From assembly GCF_014648075.1 (NCBI RefSeq), contig NZ_BMQK01000002.1, positions 558,001-622,000 of the forward strand: a stretch of 64,000 nt of DNA, given 5' to 3'. Position 1 is the first letter of the stretch, and each line of letters begins with the position of its first letter. Positions 22,524-31,729 of this stretch are shown piece after piece. Origin of the DNA: Streptomyces ruber (GTDB lineage: Bacteria > Actinomycetota > Actinomycetes > Streptomycetales > Streptomycetaceae). Below the pieces are notes generated by a model. That model searched no databases and was not told the DNA's origin. It saw only the letters and a program-made list of their open reading frames with translations. The position numbers were made by a program, and so were the translations under genes.

Positions 22524-23779
22524 CTCTCGAACCGGCTCAGCACCATGGCGCTCTGGAAGCCGCCGAAGCCGCTGCCCACGGTCAGGGCGTGCCGCACCCG
22601 CTGCTCGCGCGCCGTCAGCGGGACGTAGTCCAGGTCGAGCTCCGGATCCGGGTCGTGCAGGTTCGCGGTCGGCGGGATGGCGCCGTACTCGACCGCCAAC
22701 GCCGTCGCCGCCACCTCCAGGGAGCCGACCGCGCCCAGGGAATGCCCGATCATCGACTTGATGGAGCTGATCGGCACGCGGTGGGCGTGGTCGCCCAGGG
22801 AGCGTTTGAAGGCGGCGGTCTCGTGCCGGTCGTTCTGCTTCGTCGCCGTTCCGTGGGCGTTGACGTAGTCCACGTCCGACGGGACGCGGCGGGCCTCGTC
22901 GAGCGCCGCGGTGATCGCAGCGGCCATCTCGGCGCCGTCGGCGCGCAGCCCCGTCATGTGGTAGGCGTTGCTGCGCGACGCGTACCCGCCGATCTCCGCG
23001 TAGATCCGCGCCCCCCTGCGCAGCGCGGCCTCCGCCTCCTCCAGGACCACGATCGCACCGCCCTCGCCCAGGACGAAACCGTTGCGGCTGCGGCTGAACG
23101 GGCGGGACGCGGTTCCGGGCGTGTCATTGTGGTCGGAGGTCGCCCTGATGGCGTCGAAGCAGGCCACGGTGATCGGCGCTATGGGAGCGTCCACCCCGCC
23201 GGCGATCATGGCGTCCACCGAGCCCTCCCGGATGAGCTCACATGCGTACCCGATGGAGTCGATCCCGGAGGTGCACCCGGCCGAGACGACGTTCACGGGC
23301 CCCTCCGCCTCGGCGAGCCAGGCCACTTCGGCGGCGATGGAACTGGGCACGAAGTAGTCGTACAGCTCGGGCGATCCCCTGTCGGGGTCCACGACCCAGT
23401 GCGCTCCGCTGTCACTGAGGGCGACGTACTCCGACTCCAGCTTCTGGGTGCAGCCCACGGCGGTCCCCACACACACCCCGACCCGGTGGGCCGACTCCTC
23501 CTCGATCCGCAGCCCGCTGTCGGCGAGCGCCTCCCGGCCGGCGACCAGTGCGAACTGGCCGGCGCGGTCGAGGCGCCGGGTCTGCTCCCCGGACAGCCCG
23601 GCCGCCACGGGGTCGAAGTCGCACTCGGCGGCGATACGGGAACGGAAGGGCGTGGCGTCGAAGGTGCTGATGGCCCGGGTCGCGGTGGTCCCGGACAACA
23701 GGAACTTCCAGAACGGCTCGGTCCCCGTGGCGCCGGGGGCCACCACGCCGATCCCGGTGATGACGACCCGCCGGTTCAC
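22520..23779 (-). CDS. dpsA: Ketosynthase KS-alpha (DpsA)
   Basis: 419 residues from GTG at 23779, with ggaggg upstream and a GTGA overlap with dnrG. The active-site Cys is residue 169 in NVVSAGCTSGIDS, and the two catalytic His are in VNAHGTATKQND (near 308) and MIGHSLGAVGS (near 345). It is the condensing subunit of the type II minimal PKS, extending on the DpsG ACP in the cytosol. It is translationally coupled on both sides (dnrG, dpsB), which should keep subunits stoichiometric. It starts at VNRRVVITGIGVVAP as usual for the family; longer upstream frames are not protein-like. Confidence 0.95.
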
Positions 23780-24165
23780 ACCGACCACCCTCCGGGCCCG
23801 GACGGGGCCGGCACGTCCGGTGCCACGCGCACCTGGCGATGCCGGTACAGGGCCGGTTCGCTGGTGCTCAGTGCCCGCAGGGCCGCCGCGTGGGCGGGGA
23901 AGTTTGGGTGTGCCAGGGCGGCGCGGAAGGAGGCTTCGTCGTCCCAGACCGCGACGTTCACGTACTGCGGGCGGGTTCCTGCCGCTCGGTGACCGGTCTC
24001 CGCCGGTACCAACAGGGTGTGCCAGCGGAAACCGGGCCGACGGCACAGGAACTCGGCCGTTCCGGCGAACGCCGCCTCGAAGTCCTCGGCGGATCCGCTC
24101 AGCGTGAATCGGTTGACGAACATCACCGATCCGCGGCCGGCGTCGTTCGTTTCTGGCAGAGGCAT
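23776..24165 (-). CDS. dnrG: Anthrone oxygenase, ABM family (DnrG)
   Basis: 129 residues, a small antibiotic-biosynthesis-monooxygenase (ferredoxin-like) protein: MFVNRFTLSGSAEDFEAAF near 15, RPGFRWHTLLV near 43 and YVNVAVWDDEASFRAAL near 68. The conserved Asn and Trp match AknX, SnoaB and ActVA-Orf6, cofactor-free oxygenases that turn the 12-deoxy (anthrone) intermediate into aklanonic acid. It is the first gene of the minus-strand PKS operon and is coupled to dpsA. It is divergent from dpsE across candidate DnrI boxes. Confidence 0.88.
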   Translation of the reverse strand: MPLPETNDAGRGSVMFVNRFTLSGSAEDFEAAFAGTAEFLCRRPGFRWHTLLVPAETGHRAAGTRPQYVNVAVWDDEASFRAALAHPNFPAHAAALRALSTSEPALYRHRQVRVAPDVPAPSGPGGWSV

Positions 24166-24267
24166 CGCTGCTCCACAGGTCCGTTGGTCCAGGTGGTGCG
24201 GGAGGGGCGTCGGTCACGCCGGTCTCCGAGGCTCTGCGGCACCGCTCGCGGACCGCTGGAAGCCGGG

Positions 24268-24288
24268 TCGTCAAGCGCGGCTCGAGCA
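24268..24288. promoter_or_regulatory. Candidate DnrI boxes between dnrG and dpsE
   Basis: Plus strand: TCAAGCG at 24271-24277 and TCGAGCA at 24282-24288, 11 bp apart. A -10-like TGAGAT at 24296-24301 begins 7 bases later, close to the SARP promoter layout. Minus strand: TCGAGCC (24279-24285) and TTGACGA (24268-24274), also 11 bp apart and pointing at dnrG-dpsABCD. TCGAGCC fits the TCGAGC(G/C) consensus I recall for DnrI exactly. Confidence 0.65.
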
Positions 24289-24325
24289 CGGCCTGTGAGA
24301 TTGGCCCTCCGTCGAAGGGAGGACC

Positions 24326-25111
24326 ATGTCCGACGCAGTCAACCGGGTCGCACTCGTCACCGGGGGAACCAGCGGCATCGGTCTCGCCGTGGTGCGAAAG
24401 CTCGCCAGGGACGGGACCCGGGTGTTCCTGTGCGCCCGCGACGAGAGCGCCGTCACCAGGACCGTGAAGGAACTGCAGGCATCGGGACTGGAGGTGGACG
24501 GCGTACGGTGCGACGTGCGCAGCACCGAGGAGGTCGACCGGCTGGTCCGTACGGCACGCGACCGCTTCGGACCGGTCGGCATCCTCGTCAACAACGCGGG
24601 CCGCGGCGGTGGCGGGGTGACCGCCGAGATCTCCGACGACCTGTGGCTGGATGTCCTGGACACGAACCTCGGTGGAGCTTTCCGGGTCACCCGGGCGGTC
24701 CTCGCCCGCGGCGGCATGCTGGAGCACGGATGGGGCCGGATCATCAACGTCGCCTCCACGGGCGGCAAGCAGGGAGTGGCGCTCGGTGCCCCCTACTCCG
24801 CCTCCAAGAGCGGTCTGATCGGCTTCACCAAGGCCGTCGCGCTGGAGCTGGCCGGGAAGGGCGTCACCGTCAACGCCGTCTGCCCCGGTTACGTCGAGAC
24901 GCCCATGGCGCAGGGTGTCCGTCGGCGTTACGCCGCCTTCTGGGGCGTCACCGAGGACGACGTGCTGGAGAAGTTCCAGGCGAAGATTCCCCTCGGCCGC
25001 TACTCGACGCCCGACGAGGTGGCCGGGATGGTGCACTACCTGGTCTCCGACACCGCCGACTCGATCACGGCCCAGGCCGTCAACGTCTGCGGTGGCCTCG
25101 GCAGCTACTGA
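24326..25111 (+). CDS. dpsE: C-9 polyketide ketoreductase (DpsE)
   Basis: 261 residues, short-chain dehydrogenase. The NADPH motif is TGGTSGIGLAV at 11-21, NNAGRGGGG lies near 92, and the catalytic Ser and Y-x-x-x-K are in INVASTGG and APYSASKSG near 145-165. It belongs to the ActIII/AknA group that reduces the C-9 carbonyl of the nascent chain and so directs first-ring folding. The ATG at 24326 follows a gaaggaggacc site. It is followed by dpsF after 28 bases in a two-gene operon behind DnrI boxes. Confidence 0.92.
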   Translation: MSDAVNRVALVTGGTSGIGLAVVRKLARDGTRVFLCARDESAVTRTVKELQASGLEVDGVRCDVRSTEEVDRLVRTARDRFGPVGILVNNAGRGGGGVTAEISDDLWLDVLDTNLGGAFRVTRAVLARGGMLEHGWGRIINVASTGGKQGVALGAPYSASKSGLIGFTKAVALELAGKGVTVNAVCPGYVETPMAQGVRRRYAAFWGVTEDDVLEKFQAKIPLGRYSTPDEVAGMVHYLVSDTADSITAQAVNVCGGLGSY

Positions 25112-25139
25112 CCGTCCGCGACACAGCCCAGGAGGGCAG

Positions 25140-26087
25140 ATGACCGAGTCGCCCCTACAGGAGACCGAGCACGAGACACACATCTCCGCCCCGCCGGACG
25201 CCGTGTTCGCCGTGCTCGCCGACGCACCGGGCTGGCCTGCGGTGTTCCCGCCCAGTGTGCACGTCGAACAGATCGAGCGCACCGGCTCCGGCGAGCGGAT
25301 CCGCATCTGGGCCACGGCGAACGGTTCGCTGCGCACTTGGACCTCGCGGCGCGAGTTCGACGAACGGGCCCGCAGGATCCGTTTCCGGCAGGAGGTGTCC
25401 GCCCATCCGGTCGCCGCGATGGGCGGCGAATGGACGGTCGAGGAGGCCGGCGACGGCGGCACCCGGGTACGGCTGACGCACGACTTCCGGGCCGTGGACG
25501 ACGACCCGGAGACGATCGGCTGGATCCACCGGGCCGTGGACCGCAACAGCGAGGCGGAGCTGGCGTCCCTGCGCTCCGCGCTGGAACGGCCCGACGGCAC
25601 CGCGCCGACGACCTTCGAGGACACCGTCCTCGTCAACGGCCGGGCCGAGGACGTGTACGAGTTCCTCTACCGCAGTGACCTCTGGCCGGAACGGCTCTCG
25701 CACGTCGCGCGGATCGCGGTCAAGGAGGAGGAACCGGGGCTCCAGCACATGGAGATGGACACGCTCGCGGCCGACGGCTCGACGCACACCACCGCGTCGG
25801 TGCGGGTGTGCTCGCCCGAACGGCGGGTCATCGTCTACAAGCAGCTGCGTACCCCGGCCCTGCTCTCGCTCCACCTCGGGCGCTGGTCGGTCCGTCCCGG
25901 CGGTGACGGCGACGGGATCGCCGTCACCTCGGCACACACCGTGTCGGTGATCCGCTCCGCTGTCCCCGGCATCCTCGGCGAACGGGCGACCGAGACGGAC
26001 GCTGTGGACTTCGTCCGCCGGGCCCTGGGCCGCAACAGCCTGCTGACCCTGGAGGCGGCCAAGAGGTACGCCGAGTCCCGCGCCTGA
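25140..26087 (+). CDS. dpsF: Didomain aromatase/cyclase (DpsF)
   Basis: 315 residues made of two START/Bet v1-like halves (about 1-155 and 160-315), as in AknE1, DpsF and ActVII-type aromatases for chains reduced at C-9. The N-terminal half opens ETEHETHISAPPDAVFAVLADAPGWPAVFPP and the second with FEDTVLVNGRAEDVYEFLYRSDLWPERL, showing the internal duplication. It cyclises and aromatises the first ring (C7-C12) of the reduced decaketide. ATG at 25140 follows aggagggcag. A strong hairpin lies 15 bases after the stop. Confidence 0.9.
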   Translation: MTESPLQETEHETHISAPPDAVFAVLADAPGWPAVFPPSVHVEQIERTGSGERIRIWATANGSLRTWTSRREFDERARRIRFRQEVSAHPVAAMGGEWTVEEAGDGGTRVRLTHDFRAVDDDPETIGWIHRAVDRNSEAELASLRSALERPDGTAPTTFEDTVLVNGRAEDVYEFLYRSDLWPERLSHVARIAVKEEEPGLQHMEMDTLAADGSTHTTASVRVCSPERRVIVYKQLRTPALLSLHLGRWSVRPGGDGDGIAVTSAHTVSVIRSAVPGILGERATETDAVDFVRRALGRNSLLTLEAAKRYAESRA

Positions 26088-26102
26088 ACACGGTTCCGTA
26101 CG

Positions 26103-26145
26103 GCCCGCAGGGCGCCCTCCGGCGAGCGGAGGGCGCCCTGCGGGC
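26103..26145. terminator. 19-bp perfect hairpin between dpsF and dnrE
   Basis: Arms 26103-26121 and 26127-26145 are exact complements with a 5-base loop. It lies in the 83-bp gap between convergent dpsF and dnrE, so it should end transcription from both sides. Confidence 0.85.
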
Positions 26146-26170
26146 GTCACCGGCCGGGGCCGGCCCCGCA

Positions 26171-26926
26171 TCACGTCACCGAGAGACCTCCGTCCACGGC
26201 CAGGACCGCCCCGCTGGCGTAGGAGGCACCGGGATCGGCGAGCCGCACCACCCACCACGCGATGTCCTCGGGCCGGCCCACACGGCCGAGCGGGACACGC
26301 CGGGCCATCGTCTCCAGGAAGCCGTCGTAGGCATCCTGGGACATCCCCGACCGTGTGCCCGTGCCGGTCTCGATCACCCCGGGGGCGATGCCGACCACGC
26401 GTATGCCACGGGGACCGAGCTCCACGGCCCAGGACCGGGTCAGCAGGTCGAGGCCCGCTTTGGTCGCCCCGTAGACGGCGTTCCCCGGCCAGGCGCGCCG
26501 GCCGAGCGCCCCCGCCGAGCCGATGTTCACCACCAGACCGGAGGCGGACTCGAGCGGACCGAGCAGGGCCCGGGTGAGCAGGACGGGGGCCACGAGGTTC
26601 GTGGCCACCTGTGCCTGCAGCGCGGCCGGGTCCAGCTCGCCGAGGTTCCCGAAGGCGGCGGTGGCGGCGTTGTTCACGAGGACGTCGACGACGCCACCGA
26701 GCCGTTCCTGCACCTCGCGGGCGATCGCGTCCGGTGCCGAGGGGTCGGTGATGTCCATGGTCAGCGCATGTGCGGTGGTGTGCCCGTGTACCGTCTCGGC
26801 CAGCGGACCGGGGGTCCTGCCCACGACGAGGACGCGGTCGCCCCGGTCGGCGAAGGCGCGGGCGACGGCTCGTCCGATGCCGGAGCCACCACCGGTCACG
26901 ATCACGGATCGCTCTGTGTTCGTCAT
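26171..26926 (-). CDS. dnrE: Aklaviketone reductase, SDR (DnrE)
   Basis: 251 residues, short-chain dehydrogenase: [15 protein letters not shown] near 11, [10 protein letters not shown] near 87, Ser in [10 protein letters not shown] near 135 and the pair in AVYGATKAG near 152. By position and family it corresponds to DnrE/AknU, which reduces the C-7 ketone of aklaviketone to aklavinone with NADPH, giving the hydroxyl that is later glycosylated. It is the last gene of the dpsH-dnmT-dnrH-dnrE operon, 9 bases after dnrH. Assignment relies on cluster order as well as family. Confidence 0.82.
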   Translation of the reverse strand: MTNTERSVIVTGGGSGIGRAVARAFADRGDRVLVVGRTPGPLAETVHGHTTAHALTMDITDPSAPDAIAREVQERLGGVVDVLVNNAATAAFGNLGELDPAALQAQVATNLVAPVLLTRALLGPLESASGLVVNIGSAGALGRRAWPGNAVYGATKAGLDLLTRSWAVELGPRGIRVVGIAPGVIETGTGTRSGMSQDAYDGFLETMARRVPLGRVGRPEDIAWWVVRLADPGASYASGAVLAVDGGLSVT

Positions 26927-26935
26927 GTGGCGAGG

Positions 26936-28267
26936 CTAGAGAGCCGCGGTGGAAGGCGACTTGAGCGAGGGGAGCCGCTCGGTGTCGCCGGCCCGGTGCT
27001 CGGCGGTCAGCCGCTCCAGCACGGGCACGATGTCGTTCGGACTCGGCGTTCCGACCATCTCGGTGCGCACCCTGCGGGCTCCGGCGGCGTAGGACGGGTC
27101 GTCGAGCAGGGCGAGGACGCGCTCGCGCAGCAGCTCCGGCGAGACATCACCCGCGTCGACGTACATGCCCGCCCCGCTGCGGGCCAGGCCGTACGCCTTC
27201 TCCATGGCGTCCCACATCATGTCGGGCACGATCAACTGCGGTACCGCGTGGACCAGTGCGGTCATGAAGGTGCCGGACCCACCGTGGTGGATGATGCCCG
27301 CGCAGGACGGCAGCAGGGCGTTCAGCGGGACGAAGTCCACGGCCCGCACGTTCGGCGGCAGGGCACCCAGTCCTTCGCGCAGTTCGCGCGGGAGGGTGGC
27401 GACGACCTCCACGTCCAGACCGTCCACGGCGGCCAGCACGTCGGAGGCCGCGACCGTACCGGCGCCGGCCGCCTCGCCCAAGGACACCCCGAGCGTCAGG
27501 CACAGGCGCCGCGGATGGCGGGGCGGTTCGCGCAGCCAGTCCGGGAGCAGGGAGGGCCCGTTGTACGGCACGTAGCGGACCGGCACGTAGGGCAGATCCA
27601 GGGGGATGCGCATCGACGTCGGCGTGGGATCGACGGTCCACTGCCCGAGGACGAGCTCCTCGCTCATGTCCGCGGCGCTGCCGCCGCACCGCTCCAGCGT
27701 CCAGGTGAGCCACTCGGCCAGCGGATCGTCCCGCAGCTCGGGCGGCTGCCGGTCCAGCAGGGCGCGGAAGGCCTTCCTGTTCCTGCCCATCTGGTCCGGG
27801 CCGAACAGCAACCGGGCATGCGCCGCCCCGCTGAGCCGGGCGGCCACCGGACCGGCCAGCGTCAGCGGATCCCAGATCACGAGGTCCGGCCGCCAGTCAC
27901 GGGCGAGGGCGACGAGGTCGTCGACCATGGGTTCGGGGCAGACGTTCTGGAAGACCATGGCGGTCATCGCGGTGAACATGCCGAGCGCGTGATCCCACGG
28001 ATACGGGTCGTAGCGGGTGTTGCTCATGGCGAGACCGCCGAGGTTGCGGTCGTCCTCGAAACTGGCGTTGGCCTCGCGGGTCTCCTCCTCGATGTTGAGG
28101 TCCTCGCCGATCCTCACGGCGGTGAGGCCGGCCCGGACGATGTCGTCGAGCACGTCGGGCTGGCTGGCCACAAGGACCTCGTGCCCCGCGGTCCGCAGCG
28201 CCGACGCCAGGGTGACCTGGGCGTAGACGTGGGAGCGCGCGGCCATGGTCGTGAACAGGACTCGCAC
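26936..28267 (-). CDS. dnrH: Second anthracycline glycosyltransferase (DnrH-like)
   Basis: About 443 residues. GTG at 28267 is preferred since it starts VRVLFTTMAARSHVYAQ just like dnmS; a TTG at 28273 is the alternative. GT-B fold with the donor motif CAGIIHHGGSGTFMTALVHAVPQLIVP near 340. It is a paralogue of the dnmS product. In S. peucetius DnrH is linked to converting daunorubicin to baumycin-like higher glycosides, so a second sugar transfer is expected. There is no separate P450-like activator beside it. It begins 7 bases after the dnmT stop and is followed by dnrE. Confidence 0.82.
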   Translation of the reverse strand: MRVLFTTMAARSHVYAQVTLASALRTAGHEVLVASQPDVLDDIVRAGLTAVRIGEDLNIEEETREANASFEDDRNLGGLAMSNTRYDPYPWDHALGMFTAMTAMVFQNVCPEPMVDDLVALARDWRPDLVIWDPLTLAGPVAARLSGAAHARLLFGPDQMGRNRKAFRALLDRQPPELRDDPLAEWLTWTLERCGGSAADMSEELVLGQWTVDPTPTSMRIPLDLPYVPVRYVPYNGPSLLPDWLREPPRHPRRLCLTLGVSLGEAAGAGTVAASDVLAAVDGLDVEVVATLPRELREGLGALPPNVRAVDFVPLNALLPSCAGIIHHGGSGTFMTALVHAVPQLIVPDMMWDAMEKAYGLARSGAGMYVDAGDVSPELLRERVLALLDDPSYAAGARRVRTEMVGTPSPNDIVPVLERLTAEHRAGDTERLPSLKSPSTAAL

Positions 28268-28274
28268 GGGCAAC

Positions 28275-29846
28275 TCACCTCCGGGGCGGGGCGGACGGCA
28301 CGGCCGATCGGATGACGGGCGAGCCCACGGACAGACTGTGCAGACAGGCGACCAGGGTGCGGGCCTGGACGTTGACGTAATGGGAGTGCCGGAGCAGCTC
28401 GGCCAGCTGGTGGAGCGTCAGCCAGCGGTAGGCACCGCCGTCCGGGATGTCACGGTCGGCCTCGACGATCATGTAGGTGTTCACGGCGTGGTGGAAGCGC
28501 CCGCCCTCCTCCGAGAGTGCTGTCGCGTAGCGCACGCGCTCGGGCGGTGCCTCCAGCACGGCGTCGAGGAAGCGGGGCCTGGCTTCGGCCGGCAGGACGT
28601 CCAGACTGCCCGGAGTGCACTGCACGGTGGGCGCGATCTCCACGACGTCGACGTAGCCGGGCTCCACGCGCGCGTGCGCCAGGACGTGCAGGACGCCGTC
28701 GATCCGCCGGACGACGAATGCCGCGACGCCCTGGTCCCTGGGCTCGATCATCGGCTGGCTCCACCCGGACACCTCCCGCGAGGCAGCCGTCACGTCGACG
28801 GCCATGACCTGCAGGAAGCGTCCGCTCTCGTGGGCGATCACACCGTCGCGCGCGTACCAGTGCGGCAACGCGTTCAAGGCGGCCGGGCGAGTGTGCACGT
28901 CGGTGCGGCTGCGCAGGTCGGCGATCCAGCTGACGATGTCCACGGTGCTGTGCAGGCTGCCCGCAGCGGCCGTGCACGACCGTACGACGGACCGGTGGAA
29001 GCCGGCTTCGGGACGGCCCGCGCCGCCGTCGGGAGCGCCGGGGTGATCCGTACCCGCGGACCGGGCGTTCCCAGGGCCGTCGGCCGCGGCCGGTTCCGCA
29101 GCGGCCAGCGGGTGCGGGCCCCGGCTCGCGAACGGCAGACAGGCGAGCACCGTCCGGGCATCCATGTTCACGAGGTTCTCGACACCCAGCAGCCGGTGCA
29201 GCTGACCCAGCGTCAGCCAGTGGAAGTCCGCGCGGAGCGGCACGTCGCCGGTCACCTGGACGACCATGTTGCGGTTGCGCTTGCGGTAGAACCAGGATCC
29301 CTGCTCGGACTGGAGCACGTCGGCGATCACCCGCCGTCCGGCGGTGTCACGGAAGTGCTCCAGGTACGGTATGGCCTTGCCGCCGTGCACCCGCGTGTAG
29401 TTGCTCCGGGTCGCCTGCACGGTCGGCGAGAGCTGCAGGCCGCCCACGTTGCCGGGCTCGAACTTGGCCTGTACCAGGAAGTGCGGGATCCCGTCGAACT
29501 CCTTCACCAGGAAGCCGAGGATGCCGACCTCCGGCTGGTTCAGTATCGGCTGGGACCAATGCGGCACGGGTGCACCCGGGATGCGGACGTCCAGGCCCTC
29601 GATGGCGAAGAACTTCCCGGTGCGGTGGGAGATGGTTCCCGTGGCCGCGTCGCGGTCCCACTCCTTGAGGGCGTCGAGCGGGATCCGCTCGGTGCGGTGG
29701 ACGACCCGGGCCGAGCGGTCGGCGTACCACGCCCAGAAGCGGTCCATGCCGCCCAGACCGTCCCGGGCGAGAACGGACCGGGCGATCCGGGCGGTCAGTG
29801 CGGCGTCGTCGTGACGGCGCACCGACAGGGCGGGGAAGTCGCCCAT
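28275..29846 (-). CDS. dnmT: TDP-4-keto-6-deoxyglucose 2,3-dehydratase (DnmT)
   Basis: 523 residues built from two related halves (about 1-255 and 290-523). Each half carries a HRTGKFF/HESGRFLQV element, a WSQP(I/M) element, an EPG(N/Y)V element, a PTVQ(A/C)T element and a closing DARTVLACL/QARTLVACL. This duplication is typical of EvaA/TylX3/DnmT 2,3-dehydratases, which remove the C-2 hydroxyl as the first committed step to 2,6-dideoxyhexoses. A low-complexity Ala/Gly/Pro linker joins the halves. The start at 29846 lies 2 bases after the dpsH stop. The product, a 3,4-diketo sugar, is the branch point for DnmJ and the C-methyltransferase. Confidence 0.9.
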   Translation of the reverse strand: MGDFPALSVRRHDDAALTARIARSVLARDGLGGMDRFWAWYADRSARVVHRTERIPLDALKEWDRDAATGTISHRTGKFFAIEGLDVRIPGAPVPHWSQPILNQPEVGILGFLVKEFDGIPHFLVQAKFEPGNVGGLQLSPTVQATRSNYTRVHGGKAIPYLEHFRDTAGRRVIADVLQSEQGSWFYRKRNRNMVVQVTGDVPLRADFHWLTLGQLHRLLGVENLVNMDARTVLACLPFASRGPHPLAAAEPAAADGPGNARSAGTDHPGAPDGGAGRPEAGFHRSVVRSCTAAAGSLHSTVDIVSWIADLRSRTDVHTRPAALNALPHWYARDGVIAHESGRFLQVMAVDVTAASREVSGWSQPMIEPRDQGVAAFVVRRIDGVLHVLAHARVEPGYVDVVEIAPTVQCTPGSLDVLPAEARPRFLDAVLEAPPERVRYATALSEEGGRFHHAVNTYMIVEADRDIPDGGAYRWLTLHQLAELLRHSHYVNVQARTLVACLHSLSVGSPVIRSAVPSAPPRR

Positions 29847-29848
29847 GG

Positions 29849-30304
29849 TCAGTCCAGCCCGTCCCGGGTGACCACACGGTGCCTGACCCGCCACTCGTCG
29901 GCCACCCGCACCAGGATGTCGCTGCACACCGTGCTGCGGCGCAGCACCGGCTCGCCGCCGCGCGGTGTCTCCAGTACCGCCGCGTAGCTGCGGGCCGTGA
30001 CCTCGTCGCCCTTCCCGGCCACGGTCAGCATGCCGATCCAGTGCCTGCGGGTGATGCCGTCGGCGGCGAACCGGTCAGCCGTGCGCCGGGCCGCCCGCGC
30101 GATGTCCGTGGCCCCGCGGACGGCCTCGCCGCCCACCTCGAAGACACCGTCGTCGGCGAACGTACGCGCCCAGTCCTCGGCCCTGCCGTCGTCCAGAAGC
30201 TGCATCTGCCGTGCGTAGAACCGCTGTATCTGAAGGTGGACGGCGGGATCGGCCGCATCCGCCGAGTCGGTCGCCGGCCCGCCGGCCGCCGGAAACGTGT
30301 CCAT
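29849..30304 (-). CDS. dpsH: SnoaL/NTF2-like protein (DpsH position)
   Basis: 151 residues. An NTF2/SnoaL-like barrel is suggested by HLQIQRFYARQMQLLDDGRAEDWARTFADDGVFEV and the closing RRSTVCSDILVRVADEWRVRHRVVTRDG. Cluster order (next to dnmT and divergent from the ACP gene) matches dpsH, proposed to help cyclise later rings or keep folding correct. The sequence is also close to the small subunit of ring-hydroxylating dioxygenases, which shares this fold. ATG at 30304 follows aggggg. It heads the dpsH-dnmT-dnrH-dnrE operon. The fold is well supported, the precise role less so. Confidence 0.72.
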   Translation of the reverse strand: MDTFPAAGGPATDSADAADPAVHLQIQRFYARQMQLLDDGRAEDWARTFADDGVFEVGGEAVRGATDIARAARRTADRFAADGITRRHWIGMLTVAGKGDEVTARSYAAVLETPRGGEPVLRRSTVCSDILVRVADEWRVRHRVVTRDGLD

Positions 30305-30427
30305 GGTTGCCCCCTGGGTCGCTCTGTGGCCTTGGTCGGCCCGGTCCATGGCCCGGCCGGGCGCGCCCGCCGGCCGGGGCCGTGCCCCACCCTGTGCCGT
30401 CTGCCTGGAGGGAAGGCGGACAACGAC

Positions 30428-30456
30428 CGGTCCACCACCGCTCCAGCGCGACTGGA
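30428..30456 (-). promoter_or_regulatory. Candidate DnrI boxes upstream of dpsH
   Basis: On the minus strand TCCAGTC (30450-30456), TGGAGCG (30439-30445) and TGGACCG (30428-30434) are spaced exactly 11 bp and point towards dpsH-dnmT-dnrH-dnrE. A lone TCGAGGG on the plus strand (30466-30472) could serve dpsG, but without a phased partner. Together these occupy the middle of the 228-bp divergent gap. Confidence 0.55.
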
Positions 30457-30532
30457 CGCCCCGCGTCGAGGGTGGTCGCCGCGGTCCCGACGAGACCGCG
30501 CAGACGTGCAGCGACGGGTACGGAGGAGAGGA

Positions 30533-30787
30533 ATGGCTGAGCTCAGCCTGACGGAACTGCGGGAGATCATGCGGCAGAGCACGGGCGAGGACGAGGCGCA
30601 CGACCCGGCGGACGCGGGAGCCATGACGTTCGAGGACCTCGGGTACGACTCCCTGGCCGTCCTGGAGACGGTCAACCGTATCGAGCGGACCTACGGGGTC
30701 AAGCTGCCCGAGGAGGAACTGTCCGAGATCAGGACACCGGACGGCCTGCTGGTGTTCGTCAACGAGAGGCTGCGGGCGGCGGCATGA
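30533..30787 (+). CDS. dpsG: Acyl carrier protein (DpsG)
   Basis: 84 residues. The phosphopantetheine attachment Ser is residue 40 in [14 protein letters not shown], with helix [24 protein letters not shown]. It is acidic throughout, as expected for a type II PKS ACP that carries the growing chain between DpsA/B, DpsE and DpsF. ATG at 30533 has a strong ggaggagagg site. As in the known daunorubicin cluster it is far from dpsAB, here heading the dpsG-dnrU-dnrV-doxA run. The stop overlaps the dnrU start (ATGA). Confidence 0.95.
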   Translation: MAELSLTELREIMRQSTGEDEAHDPADAGAMTFEDLGYDSLAVLETVNRIERTYGVKLPEEELSEIRTPDGLLVFVNERLRAAA

Positions 30788-31647
30788 CGGCGGCCGCTCC
30801 GAGCCACGGACACCCCCGGGACGGGCTGGCGGGCCGCACGGTGCTGGTCACCGGGGCCACGTCCGGTATCGGCCGGGCGGCCGCCCTCGCGATCGCCCGC
30901 CAGGGGGCCCACGTCGTGCTCGTCGGCCGTGATGCCGAGCGTCTCCGGACGGTCACGGAGGAGGCCGGGCGGACCGCAAGCCCCGTCCCGGCGGCCTTCC
31001 GCACGGACTTCACAGAACTGCGGCAGGTGCGCGGACTGGCGGAACAGCTGCGCGAGCGCTACCCGCGCATCGACGTCCTGGTCAGCAACGCCGGTGCCAT
31101 GTTCTGGTCGCGCACGACGACCGCGGACGGGTTCGAGGCCACCATCCAGGTCAACCACCTGGCGGGCTTCCTGCTGGCGCGGCTGCTGCGGGACCGGCTT
31201 GCGGGCGGGCGGCTGATCCTCACCTCGTCCGACGCGTACACCCAGGGCCGGATCGACCCGGACGACCTCAACGGCGACCGCCACCGTTACAGCGCCGGCC
31301 AGGCGTACGGCACGTCCAAGCAGGCCAACATCATGGCCGCCGCCGAGGCCGCCAGGCGCTGGCCGGACGTGCTGGCGGTCAGCCATCATCCGGGAGAGGT
31401 CCGCACCCGCATCGGACGGGGCACGATCGCCTCGTCGTACTTCCGGTTCAATCCCTTCCTGCGCTCCGCGGCGAAGGGCGCCGACACCCTCCTGTGGCTG
31501 GCGGCCGCACCTGCCGGGGAGCTGACCCCGGGCGGCTACTACACGGATCGGCGGCTGTCCCCGGTCAGCGGCCCGACGGCGGACGCCGGTCTCGCGGCCA
31601 GACTCTGGGAGGCCAGCGAGGCCGCCGTGGGCTGCACCACAGGCTGA
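30784..31647 (+). CDS. dnrU: SDR, C-13 ketoreductase candidate (DnrU)
   Basis: 287 residues, short-chain dehydrogenase of the retinol/WW-oxidoreductase-like type: [15 protein letters not shown] near 24, SNAGAMFW near 102, catalytic residues in LILTSSDAY and [11 protein letters not shown] near 145-180. The long C-terminus ([23 protein letters not shown]) is typical of that subgroup. By position it equals DnrU, associated with reduction of the C-13 carbonyl of daunorubicin to 13-dihydrodaunorubicin. ATG overlaps the dpsG stop. Confidence 0.85.
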   Translation: MTAAAPSHGHPRDGLAGRTVLVTGATSGIGRAAALAIARQGAHVVLVGRDAERLRTVTEEAGRTASPVPAAFRTDFTELRQVRGLAEQLRERYPRIDVLVSNAGAMFWSRTTTADGFEATIQVNHLAGFLLARLLRDRLAGGRLILTSSDAYTQGRIDPDDLNGDRHRYSAGQAYGTSKQANIMAAAEAARRWPDVLAVSHHPGEVRTRIGRGTIASSYFRFNPFLRSAAKGADTLLWLAAAPAGELTPGGYYTDRRLSPVSGPTADAGLAARLWEASEAAVGCTTG

Positions 31648-31729
31648 CGGTGACTGTTCGGCCGTGCCCGCACTCCGACTCGACGCGCACACGGACCCCG
31701 TGTGCCGCTTCACCGAAAGGACACGATTC